This document shows positions 7,852 through 16,725 of a DNA stretch of 36,941 bases, piece after piece. Every line of letters starts with the position of its first letter. Position 1 is the first letter of the stretch. Under the pieces are notes generated by a model that made no database searches, had not been told where the DNA came from, and worked only from the letters and a program-made list of their open reading frames with translations. The stretch comes from Chloroflexota bacterium (GTDB lineage: Bacteria > Chloroflexota > Anaerolineae > CG2-30-64-16), in contig VGOD01000027.1 of the NCBI GenBank assembly GCA_016876015.1, positions 1-36,941 on the forward strand, read 5' to 3'. A program made the position numbers and the translations under genes.

Positions 7852-9375
7852 TCATCCTTCTGCCATAGCCACGGCCGAGGCCAGCGCACGAGCCTTGTTC
7901 ACCGTCTCTTGATGCTCGCGGTCCGGCTCAGAATCGGCCACGATGCCCGCGCCCGCCTGGACGCTGATCTGTTGGCCTTGCATCACAAGGGTGCGAATGG
8001 TGATGCAGGTATCTGCCGAGCCATCGTATGAGAAGTAGCCGACCGCGCCCGCATAGGGCCCGCGCGGATCGTGCTCCAGCTCGGCGATGATCTGCATGGC
8101 GCGTATCTTCGGTGCGCCGCTGACCGTGCCGGCCGGAAAGGTGGCGCGCATGAGGTCGAAGCTGTCCAGGTCGCTTCGCAACTGCCCCTCGATGTGCGAG
8201 ACGATGTGCATGACGTGCGAATAGCGTTCGACGGTCATCAGCTCGGTCGCATGCACCGTGCCGTAGTCGCAGACGCGCCCCAGGTCATTGCGCGCCAAAT
8301 CCACCAGCATGACGTGCTCGGCGCGCTCCTTCGGATCCGCCAGCAGCTCGCGTTCCAACGCCGCGTCCTCGGCCGGCATGGGGCTGCGCGGTCGCGTGCC
8401 GGCGATCGGGCGGATGGCAGCGCGACGGCCTTCGAGCCGGACGTGCATCTCGGGGGACGCGCCGATCAGCCGCAACGGCTCTGGCCCGACCAGGCCGGCG
8501 AAATCCATGAAGAACATGTAGGGCGAGGGATTCAGCCGGCGCAGCGCACGGTAGATACTGAAGGGCTCGGCCGCCGTCTGCCGGCTGAAGCGTTGGGAGA
8601 GGACGACCTGGAAGATGTCGCCGGCCGCGATGTACTCTTTGCCGCGCAGGACCGCAGCCATGAATGCTTCGGGCTCCAGGTTGGCGCGCAACGGCCTGCC
8701 GGTCGCAGAGGCCGCGTCCGCCAGGGCCGCTCGCGGCGGCAACGGCCCGGCCAGACGCCGCTGGAGCTCATCCAGCCGCGCTGTCGCCTCGCCGCGCGCC
8801 GCAGCTTCTCCGCAGCCGGCGTCAGACGTCTGATCGAAGTCCACATTGGCGATGAGCAGCAGCTTGCCGAACGCGTGGTCGAACGCGATGACCGTGTCGG
8901 CGAGCAGAAACACGGCGTCGGGCAGCCCGGCGTGCGGCTGCAAGGAGAGCGTGGGCTCGAAGTAGCGCACCGTCTCGTAGCCCAGATAGCCGACCAGCCC
9001 GCCGGCGAAGCGCGGCAGCCCTGGCATCGGTTGTGGCGTGAATCGGGCCAGCTCGCCCCGCAAGAAGTCGAGCAAATCGGTCCCCTCGGCCACACTGCGC
9101 TGCGTCATCTGCCCGGCCGCGTGACATTCCACCGATGCCCCGCGGATCACGTAGGCGCGCCTCGGATGTACGCCAATGAAGGAGTAGCGGGCGACATGCT
9201 CGCCGCCGGTGATGCTTTCCAGCAGAAACGCCGGCCCCTGGCCGGCCAGCTTGAGGTAGACCGAAACGGGCGTTTCCAGGTCTGCGGGCAACTCGCGCAC
9301 GACGGTCGCCAGGTTGGCGCGGGCCGGCGTTTGCCGGCGCGTCTGGAGAGGTGTGTCTGATAGATCGCGATCCAT
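7852..9375 (-). CDS. trpE: Anthranilate synthase component I
   Basis: First gene of the operon, 507 residues; converts chorismate to anthranilate with ammonia from TrpG. The feedback-tryptophan site LLES is present (FLLESITGGEHVARYSFIG), suggesting allosteric inhibition. The chorismate-binding domain contains GDIFQVVLSQRF, PSPYMFF, PIAGTRPR, ELLADPKERAEHVMLVDLAR, GTVSGAPKIRAM and GAVGYFSYDG. The ATG at 9375 follows GGAGG (9381-9385) directly after the T-box terminator. The longer upstream reading frame runs through the T-box RNA and is not coding. Confidence 0.96.
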   Translation of the reverse strand: MDRDLSDTPLQTRRQTPARANLATVVRELPADLETPVSVYLKLAGQGPAFLLESITGGEHVARYSFIGVHPRRAYVIRGASVECHAAGQMTQRSVAEGTDLLDFLRGELARFTPQPMPGLPRFAGGLVGYLGYETVRYFEPTLSLQPHAGLPDAVFLLADTVIAFDHAFGKLLLIANVDFDQTSDAGCGEAAARGEATARLDELQRRLAGPLPPRAALADAASATGRPLRANLEPEAFMAAVLRGKEYIAAGDIFQVVLSQRFSRQTAAEPFSIYRALRRLNPSPYMFFMDFAGLVGPEPLRLIGASPEMHVRLEGRRAAIRPIAGTRPRSPMPAEDAALERELLADPKERAEHVMLVDLARNDLGRVCDYGTVHATELMTVERYSHVMHIVSHIEGQLRSDLDSFDLMRATFPAGTVSGAPKIRAMQIIAELEHDPRGPYAGAVGYFSYDGSADTCITIRTLVMQGQQISVQAGAGIVADSEPDREHQETVNKARALASAVAMAEG

Positions 9376-9387
9376 GGCAGCCTCCAC

Positions 9388-9429
9388 GAAAAGAAATACC
9401 CCCTCACGTCCCCAGGGACGGGAGAGGGT
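9388..9429 (-). terminator. T-box intrinsic terminator before trpE
   Basis: On the minus strand a long imperfect stem (9398-9429; CCGTCCC-TG-GGGACGT core inside ACCC...GGGT) is followed by ATTTCTTTTC. Its 5' arm contains the TCCCGTCCCT needed for the antiterminator, so the two folds exclude each other, as expected for a transcriptional T-box. Confidence 0.88.
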
Positions 9430-9484
9430 CTCTTCCCGTGGTGCCACCCTGCTTAGACTGGCGGTCGCTCCGGATTCCCGGAAA

Positions 9485-9513
9485 CAAAAAACCCGCCGTG
9501 ATGACGACGGGTT
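9485..9513 (-). terminator. Terminator-like hairpin inside the T-box leader (stem III or extra attenuator)
   Basis: Minus strand: AACCCGTCGTC-ATCA-CGGCGGGTT followed by TTTTG, i.e. a GC stem with six consecutive T. It lies between the specifier stem and the T-box sequence. Its position suits T-box stem III, but the shape is that of a Rho-independent terminator. It is also enclosed by a pairing of AGACTGGC (9530-9537 region) with GCCAGTCT (9454-9461 region). Confidence 0.6.
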
Positions 9514-9767
9514 GGCAGGGCCAGTCTCACTCATTCGAGTACGACACCGGGCCGCGTAGCACGGTGCTTATACTCTTTGCCCGGATAACGGCGGCAACTC
9601 CGGCGAGAGCTAATAGGTTGATGCCGTTCGCTCTGCGGCTCCGAGGGCCATTCGGCGCTGGCATCGGGACGGGGCTTGCACCTGTTCCCCGCTCTCTGAA
9701 CCGTCCTCCACGCGCGTACTCGTCCTCTTCTCAGCCTTTGGGTGTCGGCGTATGCGATTGTAGCTGC

Positions 9768-9796
9768 CTTATACCAGAGGTTGGCGGGGATGTCAA
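9768..9796 (-). promoter_or_regulatory. Promoter of the trp operon
   Basis: TTGACA (9791-9796) and TATAAG (9768-9773) on the minus strand are separated by 17 nt, with TGG ahead of the -10. The predicted transcript start near 9761 gives a leader of about 385 nt that exactly contains the T-box RNA. Confidence 0.8.
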
Positions 9797-9802
9797 GTTG
9801 GG

Positions 9803-9830
9803 GGATGGAGGTTGGAGGATGGAGGTTGGA
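9803..9830. repeat. Two perfect tandem copies of a 14-bp G-rich unit
   Basis: GGATGGAGGTTGGA is repeated twice head-to-tail (9803-9816, 9817-9830) just upstream of the trp promoter and downstream of the response-regulator stop. No function is visible; it resembles the other low-complexity spacers in this window. Confidence 0.75.
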
Positions 9831-9888
9831 GCCGGCCGGATTCTGTCTGCCGGAGGCTGCCAGCAGGCCATGAAGGGCCTTCGCAGTC

Positions 9889-11001
9889 TCACCCGACGGG
9901 GTTCCATCCGCCGGAGGTTTTAGCGGCCACTGCCTTTGCCACGGCCGCGGCGCGGCTGTCCACGTCGAGCTTCTGGAAGATGGACTTCAGGTAACGCTTG
10001 ACCGTGTTGGTCGAGATGACCATCGCACGGGCGATCTCTTTGTTGGCCAGCCCTTGCACCAACAGACCCACCACCTCGCGCTCGCGGGGCGTGAGCCGGC
10101 CCAGCTCACCGGCGCCGGCCTGGCCAGAGGCGATCGCCTCGCTTACGATCGCCCGGAACGCACTGCGGTCGAACGCTTGCTTTTCTAAATATGCGAAGAT
10201 GCCGAAGTCGGCATAGGCGCGCTCGACATCGGCCAGGCTCGCGAGGCCGCTGACGACGATGGCGGGAATCTCGGCCGCGCGTGCGCTGGCAAGCACCTGG
10301 TAGCCATCGCGATTCGACCCAGGGTCAAGTGAGCTGGCCAGGCCCAGGTCAACCACGGCCAAGACGAAACGCTCGCGGCGCAGATAACCCAGCGCCTCCC
10401 CGAAGCTGCCGCTCGCGCGCGGCTGGCAGCCTGCCTCGGCCAACAGCTCGGCCAGCACATTGCGCCAGCCGGCATCGTCTTCGACCAACAAAACGGAACC
10501 CTGAGACGACGCAAGGCCGGCGGCTTGCGCAGGGGTTTCGTGCGCCGGCGCGCCTGGCTCGGCCTCTGGGAGCGACGCAGGCGACGCGCGCGCCAGGATG
10601 CGCCGCGCCAGCTCGCGAAACTCAGCGCGGCGGAAGGTCTCTTTGCGCAAGCAGGTGTACGCGCCGCGCTCGGTCAGCGCGCTCACGGCCAGCTCGACCG
10701 TGGCGAAGCCGGTCAACAGGATCGCGGAGCAGCCGGGGTCATAGCGCCGCACCGCCTCCAACACGCGCAAGCCTTCTTCGTCGTAGGCCGTGTAGTTGCC
10801 AGCCTGGCGCGAACCGCCGGTCAGCGAGAGATCCACCACGGCCAGCCGATGCGACGCCGCACGCAGCGCAGCGATCGCTGCGTCCAGGCTGTCGGCGATG
10901 TCCACCGCCAGGCCCATGTCGGTCAGGAGCTCCGCCAGGATCTCCTGCCAGGCGGGATCGTCTTCGACGATGAGGCCGCGCTGCTGCGCGTGAATCGTCA
11001 T
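9889..11001 (-). CDS. Response regulator with two receiver domains and a LuxR-type HTH
   Basis: A 370-residue protein. Receiver 1 (about residues 8-130) has the acidic pair in IVEDDPAW, phospho-acceptor Asp in AVVDLSL and Lys in LRKETF. Receiver 2 (about 168-285) repeats the pattern with LVEDDAGW, AVVDLGL and LEKQAF. A LuxR/FixJ HTH follows (LTPREREVVGLL, ANKEIARAM, STNTVKRYLKSIFQKL). Both receivers therefore look phosphorylatable, which is unusual for the NarL/FixJ group. The ATG at 11001 overlaps the kinase stop as ATGA, so the two are translationally coupled. The frame stays open upstream only as a shadow of the kinase gene. Targets are unknown. Confidence 0.9.
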   Translation of the reverse strand: MTIHAQQRGLIVEDDPAWQEILAELLTDMGLAVDIADSLDAAIAALRAASHRLAVVDLSLTGGSRQAGNYTAYDEEGLRVLEAVRRYDPGCSAILLTGFATVELAVSALTERGAYTCLRKETFRRAEFRELARRILARASPASLPEAEPGAPAHETPAQAAGLASSQGSVLLVEDDAGWRNVLAELLAEAGCQPRASGSFGEALGYLRRERFVLAVVDLGLASSLDPGSNRDGYQVLASARAAEIPAIVVSGLASLADVERAYADFGIFAYLEKQAFDRSAFRAIVSEAIASGQAGAGELGRLTPREREVVGLLVQGLANKEIARAMVISTNTVKRYLKSIFQKLDVDSRAAAVAKAVAAKTSGGWNPVG

Positions 11002-13319
11002 GCGGTTTCCTTCTGGCCGCGCTGCCTCGCGCCCCCTGGCCCATTCCCAATCGGCAGACGCACACGAAAGGTCGCACCGTTGCGGCCATCGCTCTCGACA
11101 GCAATCGCGCCGTCCAGCCGCGATATCAGGGTTCGGACCCACCAGAGGCCAAAGCCGAGCTTGCCCCGCCCCTCTGGCCGCGCGCCCGAAAAGCTGAACT
11201 CGAAGATGCGCGCCTGGAGGTCCGGCGCGATCCCTGGCCCGGTATCGCTGATGATGATCTCGACCCAGGCCTCCTGCGCGGCGGCTGTGATGGCGATGCG
11301 GCCGCGGCCTTCCATGGCGTCGCTGGCGTTTTGCAACAGGTTGATGATGGCCCATGCCAGCGTCTCTCGACTCGCGACCACGTGCGGAAGCCGATCCAGT
11401 CCCGTCAATTCCACGGTCACGCCTGCTGGTAGATCGGCCGCCGACACCGCATCGCGGACGCATGAAGCGACATCCACCGGACCGCGTTCGATGGGACGCA
11501 GCAGCGAAAGCCGCTCGCGCACGATCGCCATGGCCTCCAGCGCGCTCTGTTCGATAGCTGCGAGATTGGCTGCCAGGTAGTGGTTGGCGGCCAGGGCCGC
11601 GGCGCACTTGTCCTGGATGCCCTCGACGCGCACGGGAATCGCGCCCACTTTGTTGTTCAGGTGGTGCAGCAAGTTCGCCGCGATGTCGCCCATCGCCGCA
11701 AACGTCTCGGCGACCGCGCGCGCATCCTGGGCCGCGCGCAACGCATCCTGACGGCTGGCATTCTGCAAGGCCAACGCTGCGTAGCGCGCCAGCGTCGTCA
11801 GCACCTTCTGATCCCAATCGGATGCAGCGAAGCGGCCCGCTGCGGCCTCTGTGCCGTATACGCTGAACGCGCCCGTCGCCTCGCCGCCCTCCGCGGGGAG
11901 CAACGGCACGATCAGCGCCCTGGTCCAGCCCTGACCGCGCGCCAGGTTGGGCCAACTGAAGCGCGGATCGGTCCTCACATCCGCGCTGAGCACCGGCTCG
12001 CGGGTCAGGACAGCCTGCCCCGTCAGGCTGCCGTGGATCGGCAGGTCATCCCCGCGCACGTGACCGACGTTCGCGGCTGCCAAAGAGAGCCGGTCACCCT
12101 GGCGCATCCAGATCGCACTCGCACCAGCGTTCAGCAGGCCGCACGACAGCTCGACCAGTCCGTTGAGCACTTCGTGCGCAGGCTTGACCAGCAGCCATTC
12201 GGCGATCTGTTGCAGCGCGTCGAGCAGACGCGCTTCCTGGATGGCGATCACAGCCTGCGTGGCGAGCGATTGCAGCAGGTGGCTATCGGCCTCGCTGAAC
12301 GCGGCGACTTGAGGGCTCTCCAGGTTCAGGACCCCTTCCAGCCGGCCGCCTGCGCCGATCAGCGGCACGGCCAGTTCCGAGCGCATCTCGAGCGCATGAT
12401 CGAGCGGGTAGTAGATGCGCGACCAGGGCAGCAGGCGCACATCCGCGATATTCGCCGGCTGGCGCAGCTTGGCCACGTAGCCCATCACGCTGGTGGCGTT
12501 GATCGGCAGCTCCTCGACTGCGGGCCGGCCCAAGTCCTCGCCCGCGATGGCGCGCATCACCAGATGCAGCCCACTCTTATCCACCAGCCGGAAGATGCCG
12601 TAGCGTGCGCCGGTCACATCCAGCGCCATCTGCAGGATCACCTGGAGCGTCCCCTCCAGGCTGGTGCGCGAGGAGATGAGCAGGGCCGCGCGGCGCAGGC
12701 GACTCAGCTCATCCTCCTTGCGCGCCAGATCGCGCTGGATGCCCGCGACCTCGGCCGCCCGATAGATCGCGATGGCCGCCTGGTTGACGAAGTTGTTCAG
12801 CAACAGCAGCTCCACCTGGCTGAAGGGACGTTCCTCGTGCAGATAGACGTAGAGGACGCCGAGTGGCCGATTGCCTACGACGAGGGGAAAGCAAGCCATC
12901 GCGCGCGCGCCGGCCGCCTGTTTGGCCGGGTGGATCTCCAGGTCCGGCTCTTCATAGGAGAGCACCCCGCGAAGCTGCGTCACCGCGCGCATGCCCAGGC
13001 CGAACGGTCGCGGCTCATCGTGTGCGCCGGCCAGGCCAAGAGCCTCGGCCCCGCCGCGCTCGCCGGCCGAGACGCGCGAGACCGGGTCGAACGCGTGGGT
13101 CGCAGGATCGTAGATGTAGAGAACAGCCGACGCGCCCGGCGCCATCTTGATGGCGCTTTCGGCAATGAACTGCAAGATCGCATCGAGCCGGCCCACATCG
13201 CTGCCCGTCAAGCGGTTGATGCTGGCGCCGATCTCATTCAGGCGCGCCAGGGCTTGCAGCAACAGCAGATCACGGCCGGCTCCGGCCGCTTCATCCACAG
13301 CCTGGTTGCTCATACGCAT
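10998..13319 (-). CDS. Cytosolic GAF-domain sensor histidine kinase
   Basis: About 773 residues with no membrane segment. Three GAF-like sensory modules are readable (about residues 30-205, 230-370, 385-530). The first ends PLVVGNRPLGVLYVY, the second AVPLIGAGGRLEGVLNLES; the third contains GSLTGQAVLTREPVLSADVR. The dimerisation/phospho-acceptor helix has the degenerate H-box LLHHLNNKVGAI, then the N-box NLLQNASDAM, DTGPGI and GKLGFGLWWVRTLI of the ATPase domain. The frame extends to a TTG at 13385, but that codon lies in the -35 box of the promoter, so the real start is ATG 13319 or ATG 13313. Neither has a strong ribosome site. It partners the downstream regulator. Confidence 0.88.
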   Translation of the reverse strand: MRMSNQAVDEAAGAGRDLLLLQALARLNEIGASINRLTGSDVGRLDAILQFIAESAIKMAPGASAVLYIYDPATHAFDPVSRVSAGERGGAEALGLAGAHDEPRPFGLGMRAVTQLRGVLSYEEPDLEIHPAKQAAGARAMACFPLVVGNRPLGVLYVYLHEERPFSQVELLLLNNFVNQAAIAIYRAAEVAGIQRDLARKEDELSRLRRAALLISSRTSLEGTLQVILQMALDVTGARYGIFRLVDKSGLHLVMRAIAGEDLGRPAVEELPINATSVMGYVAKLRQPANIADVRLLPWSRIYYPLDHALEMRSELAVPLIGAGGRLEGVLNLESPQVAAFSEADSHLLQSLATQAVIAIQEARLLDALQQIAEWLLVKPAHEVLNGLVELSCGLLNAGASAIWMRQGDRLSLAAANVGHVRGDDLPIHGSLTGQAVLTREPVLSADVRTDPRFSWPNLARGQGWTRALIVPLLPAEGGEATGAFSVYGTEAAAGRFAASDWDQKVLTTLARYAALALQNASRQDALRAAQDARAVAETFAAMGDIAANLLHHLNNKVGAIPVRVEGIQDKCAAALAANHYLAANLAAIEQSALEAMAIVRERLSLLRPIERGPVDVASCVRDAVSAADLPAGVTVELTGLDRLPHVVASRETLAWAIINLLQNASDAMEGRGRIAITAAAQEAWVEIIISDTGPGIAPDLQARIFEFSFSGARPEGRGKLGFGLWWVRTLISRLDGAIAVESDGRNGATFRVRLPIGNGPGGARQRGQKETA

Positions 13320-13356
13320 CTCGAGGGAAGGATAGGTCAAGTGCGAATCTCGCTCG

Positions 13357-13385
13357 ATTATAGCCCAGGCTGTCGTCTGCGACAA
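13357..13385 (-). promoter_or_regulatory. Promoter of the kinase-regulator operon
   Basis: TTGTCG (13380-13385) and a perfect TATAAT (13357-13362) are separated by 17 nt on the minus strand. The predicted start near 13350 gives a short leader of about 30 nt and excludes the annotated-looking TTG start at 13385. Confidence 0.72.
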
Positions 13386-13402
13386 GGCTGTTCACCCAGA
13401 CT

Positions 13403-13819
13403 TCACTTCCCGGCGGGGGAAGACCCGGCCGCGGCCGCCTGTTCCCTGACGCGGCGCTCATCTATGTCGTTCGGGTAGATGAGTGCGTCGCGACCCCGCT
13501 GGCCGGTGCGGATGCGAATCACATCCTCGACCGGATAGACGAAGATCAGCCCATCGCCGATGTTGCCCGTCTGCGCGGCCCTGCAGATCGTCTCGATGGT
13601 CTTCTCGACATTATGGTCGCTCAGCACGATGTTGACCTGCACCCGGGGCAGCAGGTCAACCTGGTATGATCCGGTTCGTCCGGCCAGTGTGACACCCCCC
13701 TGCCGGCCGTGCCCGCGACACTCGCTGACGTTCATCCCGACGATGCCGATGCGGTGCAGCGCGTCTTTGACATCGTTGAGCTTTTCTTCCCGGATGATGG
13801 CTTCGATCTTCTTGGTCAT
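13403..13819 (-). CDS. glnK: PII nitrogen-regulatory protein (GlnK/GlnB)
   Basis: A 138-residue PII trimer subunit. It carries the opening KKIEAIIREEKLNDVKDAL, the B-loop region TGNIGDGLIFVYPVEDVIRIRTG, and a T-loop with the Tyr equivalent to Tyr51 in GRTGSYQVDLLPR. It senses ATP/ADP and 2-oxoglutarate and would gate the ammonium transporter encoded directly upstream. About 20 extra C-terminal residues, Ala/Gly-rich, follow the normal end. It starts 13 nt after the amtB stop, the usual amtB-glnK arrangement (here amtB first). Confidence 0.95.
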   Translation of the reverse strand: MTKKIEAIIREEKLNDVKDALHRIGIVGMNVSECRGHGRQGGVTLAGRTGSYQVDLLPRVQVNIVLSDHNVEKTIETICRAAQTGNIGDGLIFVYPVEDVIRIRTGQRGRDALIYPNDIDERRVREQAAAAGSSPAGK

Positions 13820-13832
13820 GGTATCACCCCTG

Positions 13833-15056
13833 TCAGGCGTAGGCTCGCTCGCCGTGCTCGCTGATGTCCAGGCCGACCTGCTCCTCGGTGTCGCTGACGC
13901 TCAAGCCGATCGTGCGGTTCAGCGCCGTGGCGATGCCATAGGTCAAGGTGAAGGCAAAGGCGATCACGATCACGGTGGCGACGAGTTGGATCAGGAACTG
14001 CACCGGATGGCCGTAGAACAGACCATCGGCGCCGGCCGGATTGACCGACCTGGCAGCGAAGAGACCGGTCGCCAGCGCGCCCCACGCGCCGCCCATGCCG
14101 TGACAGGCCCACACGTCGAGCGACTCATCCAGGCCGCGGCGCTGGCGGAACTTGATCGCGTAGTAGCTGATGGGCGCTGCCACTGCGCCGATGACCAGCG
14201 CGGCCAGTGGCGTGACAAACCCGGCGGCCGGTGTGATCGCCACCAACCCGACCACCGCGCCCGTGACAATGCCCAAGACGCTGGGCTTGTTGTCCCGCCA
14301 GCTCAGCAGCATCCAGGCGACCCCTGCGGCGGCCGCGGCCGTGTTCGTGTTGACAAGCGCGGTGACGGCCAGGCCGTTTGCGCCCAACGCGCTGCCGCCA
14401 TTGAAGCCAAACCACCCCATCCACAGCAGGCCCGCGCCCAAGACGCTATAGGGGATGTTGTGGGGTTCCATCGGCGCTGCGCCATAGCCACGTCGCGACC
14501 GGATGACGAGCGCAAAAGCCAGCGCGGAGAAACCGGCTGTGATATGCACCACCGCGCCGCCGGCGAAATCCAGCACGCCCAGTTGGCGCAGCACTCCGCC
14601 CACACCCCATACCCAATGCGCGACAGGATCGTAGACCAGCGTGGCCCATAGCAGGGCAAAGAGCAGGAACGCCTTGAAGCGCACTCGCTCCACGAATGAG
14701 CCAGTGATGAGGGCCGGGGTGATCACTGCAAACATCATCTGATAGGCGGCGAACGCCAGGTGCGGGATGGTGGCGGCGTAGTCAGCATTCGGCTCGGAGC
14801 CGACCCCGGCGAAGCCGCCGAAGCGCAGGCTGCCGATCAGTCCGCCCAGGCTCGGCCCAAACGCGAGCGTGTAGCCTAGCAGGACCCATTGCAGGCTGAC
14901 CAGGGCGATGATGATGAAGCTCAGGTTGAGGGTAGAAAGCACATTCTTCCTGCGCACCATCCCACCGTAGAAAAAGGCCAGGGCCGGGGTCATCATCATG
15001 ACCAGGGCCGTGGCGACCAACACCCAGGCAGTATCGCCGGCGCTGATCTCGTTCAT
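13833..15056 (-). CDS. amtB: Ammonium transporter
   Basis: A 407-residue Amt/MEP/Rh channel with about 11 hydrophobic segments. The twin pore histidines are in AGGAVVHITAGFSAL and WACHGMGGAWGAL; FFYGGMVRRKN and the end EEQVGLDISEHGERAYA are family signatures, and the last is the GlnK-docking tail. I chose the ATG at 15056 because AAGGAG precedes it and the protein then begins shortly before the first membrane segment; an in-frame start at 15101 would add 15 unrelated residues. A weak promoter (TAGACT-17-TACAGT) lies just upstream. Confidence 0.95.
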   Translation of the reverse strand: MNEISAGDTAWVLVATALVMMMTPALAFFYGGMVRRKNVLSTLNLSFIIIALVSLQWVLLGYTLAFGPSLGGLIGSLRFGGFAGVGSEPNADYAATIPHLAFAAYQMMFAVITPALITGSFVERVRFKAFLLFALLWATLVYDPVAHWVWGVGGVLRQLGVLDFAGGAVVHITAGFSALAFALVIRSRRGYGAAPMEPHNIPYSVLGAGLLWMGWFGFNGGSALGANGLAVTALVNTNTAAAAAGVAWMLLSWRDNKPSVLGIVTGAVVGLVAITPAAGFVTPLAALVIGAVAAPISYYAIKFRQRRGLDESLDVWACHGMGGAWGALATGLFAARSVNPAGADGLFYGHPVQFLIQLVATVIVIAFAFTLTYGIATALNRTIGLSVSDTEEQVGLDISEHGERAYA

Positions 15057-15128
15057 CGTGCAAGACTCCTTTGTGTAGCGTGTGCTTCTGACATGGGACA
15101 CTGTATCAGTGTGGGACGCAGAAGTCTA

Positions 15129-15144
15129 GTACCCGTTCGGGTAC
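15129..15144. promoter_or_regulatory. 16-bp palindrome, candidate operator
   Basis: GTACCCG-TT-CGGGTAC is a perfect inverted repeat just upstream of the putative amtB -35 box. Its 7-bp arms with a 2-bp spacer fit a dimeric repressor site. No regulator can be named. Confidence 0.4.
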
Positions 15145-15151
15145 GGTTTCG

Positions 15152-15285
15152 TGTGGTGATTACCCACAAGTCTCGTAGTCACTGCGAGGAGCGTAGTGTG
15201 CGACGAAGCAGTCTCGGCTGAAGCGGAGATTGCTTCGCAAACGGCGCTCGCAATGACGCCCAGGAAGATAGGGGTAATCACCACA
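15152..15285. repeat. 134-bp fold-back element with 14-bp terminal inverted repeats
   Basis: The outer arms TGTGGTGATTACCC (15152-15165) and GGGTAATCACCACA (15272-15285) are perfect inverted copies. Inside, a second imperfect pair runs GTCACTGCGAGGAGC... against ...GGCGCTCGCAATGAC, with CGAAGCAGTCTC opposite GAGATTGCTTCG. The inner words match a palindromic repeat family common in many bacterial genomes. No transposase frame is present, so it is a MITE-like or REP-like element between two divergent genes. Confidence 0.75.
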
Positions 15286-15287
15286 GT

Positions 15288-15317
15288 TTCGCAGATGGCG
15301 GGAGTTGGTGGTATACT
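15288..15317 (+). promoter_or_regulatory. Possible promoter of pdp
   Basis: TTCGCA (15288-15293) and TATACT (15312-15317) on the plus strand with an 18-nt spacer. The -10 is good and the -35 moderate. The transcript would begin about 15324, just before a perfect hairpin. Confidence 0.42.
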
Positions 15318-15330
15318 GGCCTGAACATCG

Positions 15331-15375
15331 CCCACCAAGCGCCAGCGCCTGAGAGAATGCCTGGCGCTTGGTGGG
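15331..15375 (+). promoter_or_regulatory. Perfect 15-bp stem-loop in the pdp leader
   Basis: CCCACCAAGCGCCAG (15331-15345) pairs perfectly with CTGGCGCTTGGTGGG (15361-15375) around a 15-nt loop. It is not followed by a T-run, so it is not an intrinsic terminator. It lies 34 nt before the start codon, near the predicted transcript start. It could stabilise the mRNA or bind a regulator. Confidence 0.5.
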
Positions 15376-15408
15376 GCTCGCCAACAGCTAAAGTCCCGGA
15401 GCGGAACA

Positions 15409-16716
<1,308 letters not shown>

Positions 16717-16725
16717 GTAGAACTG

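Larger units (their letters stand above)
9386..9762 (-). promoter_or_regulatory. Tryptophan T-box riboswitch leader of the trp operon
   Basis: The leader RNA senses uncharged tRNA-Trp and controls readthrough into trpE. Minus-strand landmarks, 5' to 3': the AG-bulge AGAGAG (9692-9697) and distal loop GGTGCAAGCC in stem I; the specifier loop CCGAATGGCCC with codon UGG (Trp) at 9648-9650; a hairpin followed by T6 (9485-9513); and the T-box AGGGTGGCACC (9441-9451). The antiterminator forms as AGGG/CCCT plus ACGGGA/TCCCGT around the bulge TGGCACC. Its UGGC can pair with GCCA, and bacterial tRNA-Trp normally carries G73, so bulge and specifier agree. A competing terminator follows. Confidence 0.93.

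Noticed and set aside
8071..9360. Plus-strand open frame opposite trpE
   Set aside because: Low-complexity Arg/Gln/Gly-rich translation without any motif; trpE on minus is complete and recognised.
11002..11955. Extension of the response-regulator frame upstream of 11001
   Set aside because: The extension lies inside the kinase gene in another frame and has no domain; the ATGA overlap at 10998-11001 gives a natural start.
13320..13385. TTG start at 13385 for the histidine kinase
   Set aside because: The codon is part of the -35 hexamer of a TTGTCG-17-TATAAT promoter, so it would be upstream of the transcript.
15331..15375. The pdp leader hairpin as an intrinsic terminator
   Set aside because: No T-run follows on either strand, and no gene transcribed into it would need a terminator, since amtB is transcribed away from it.
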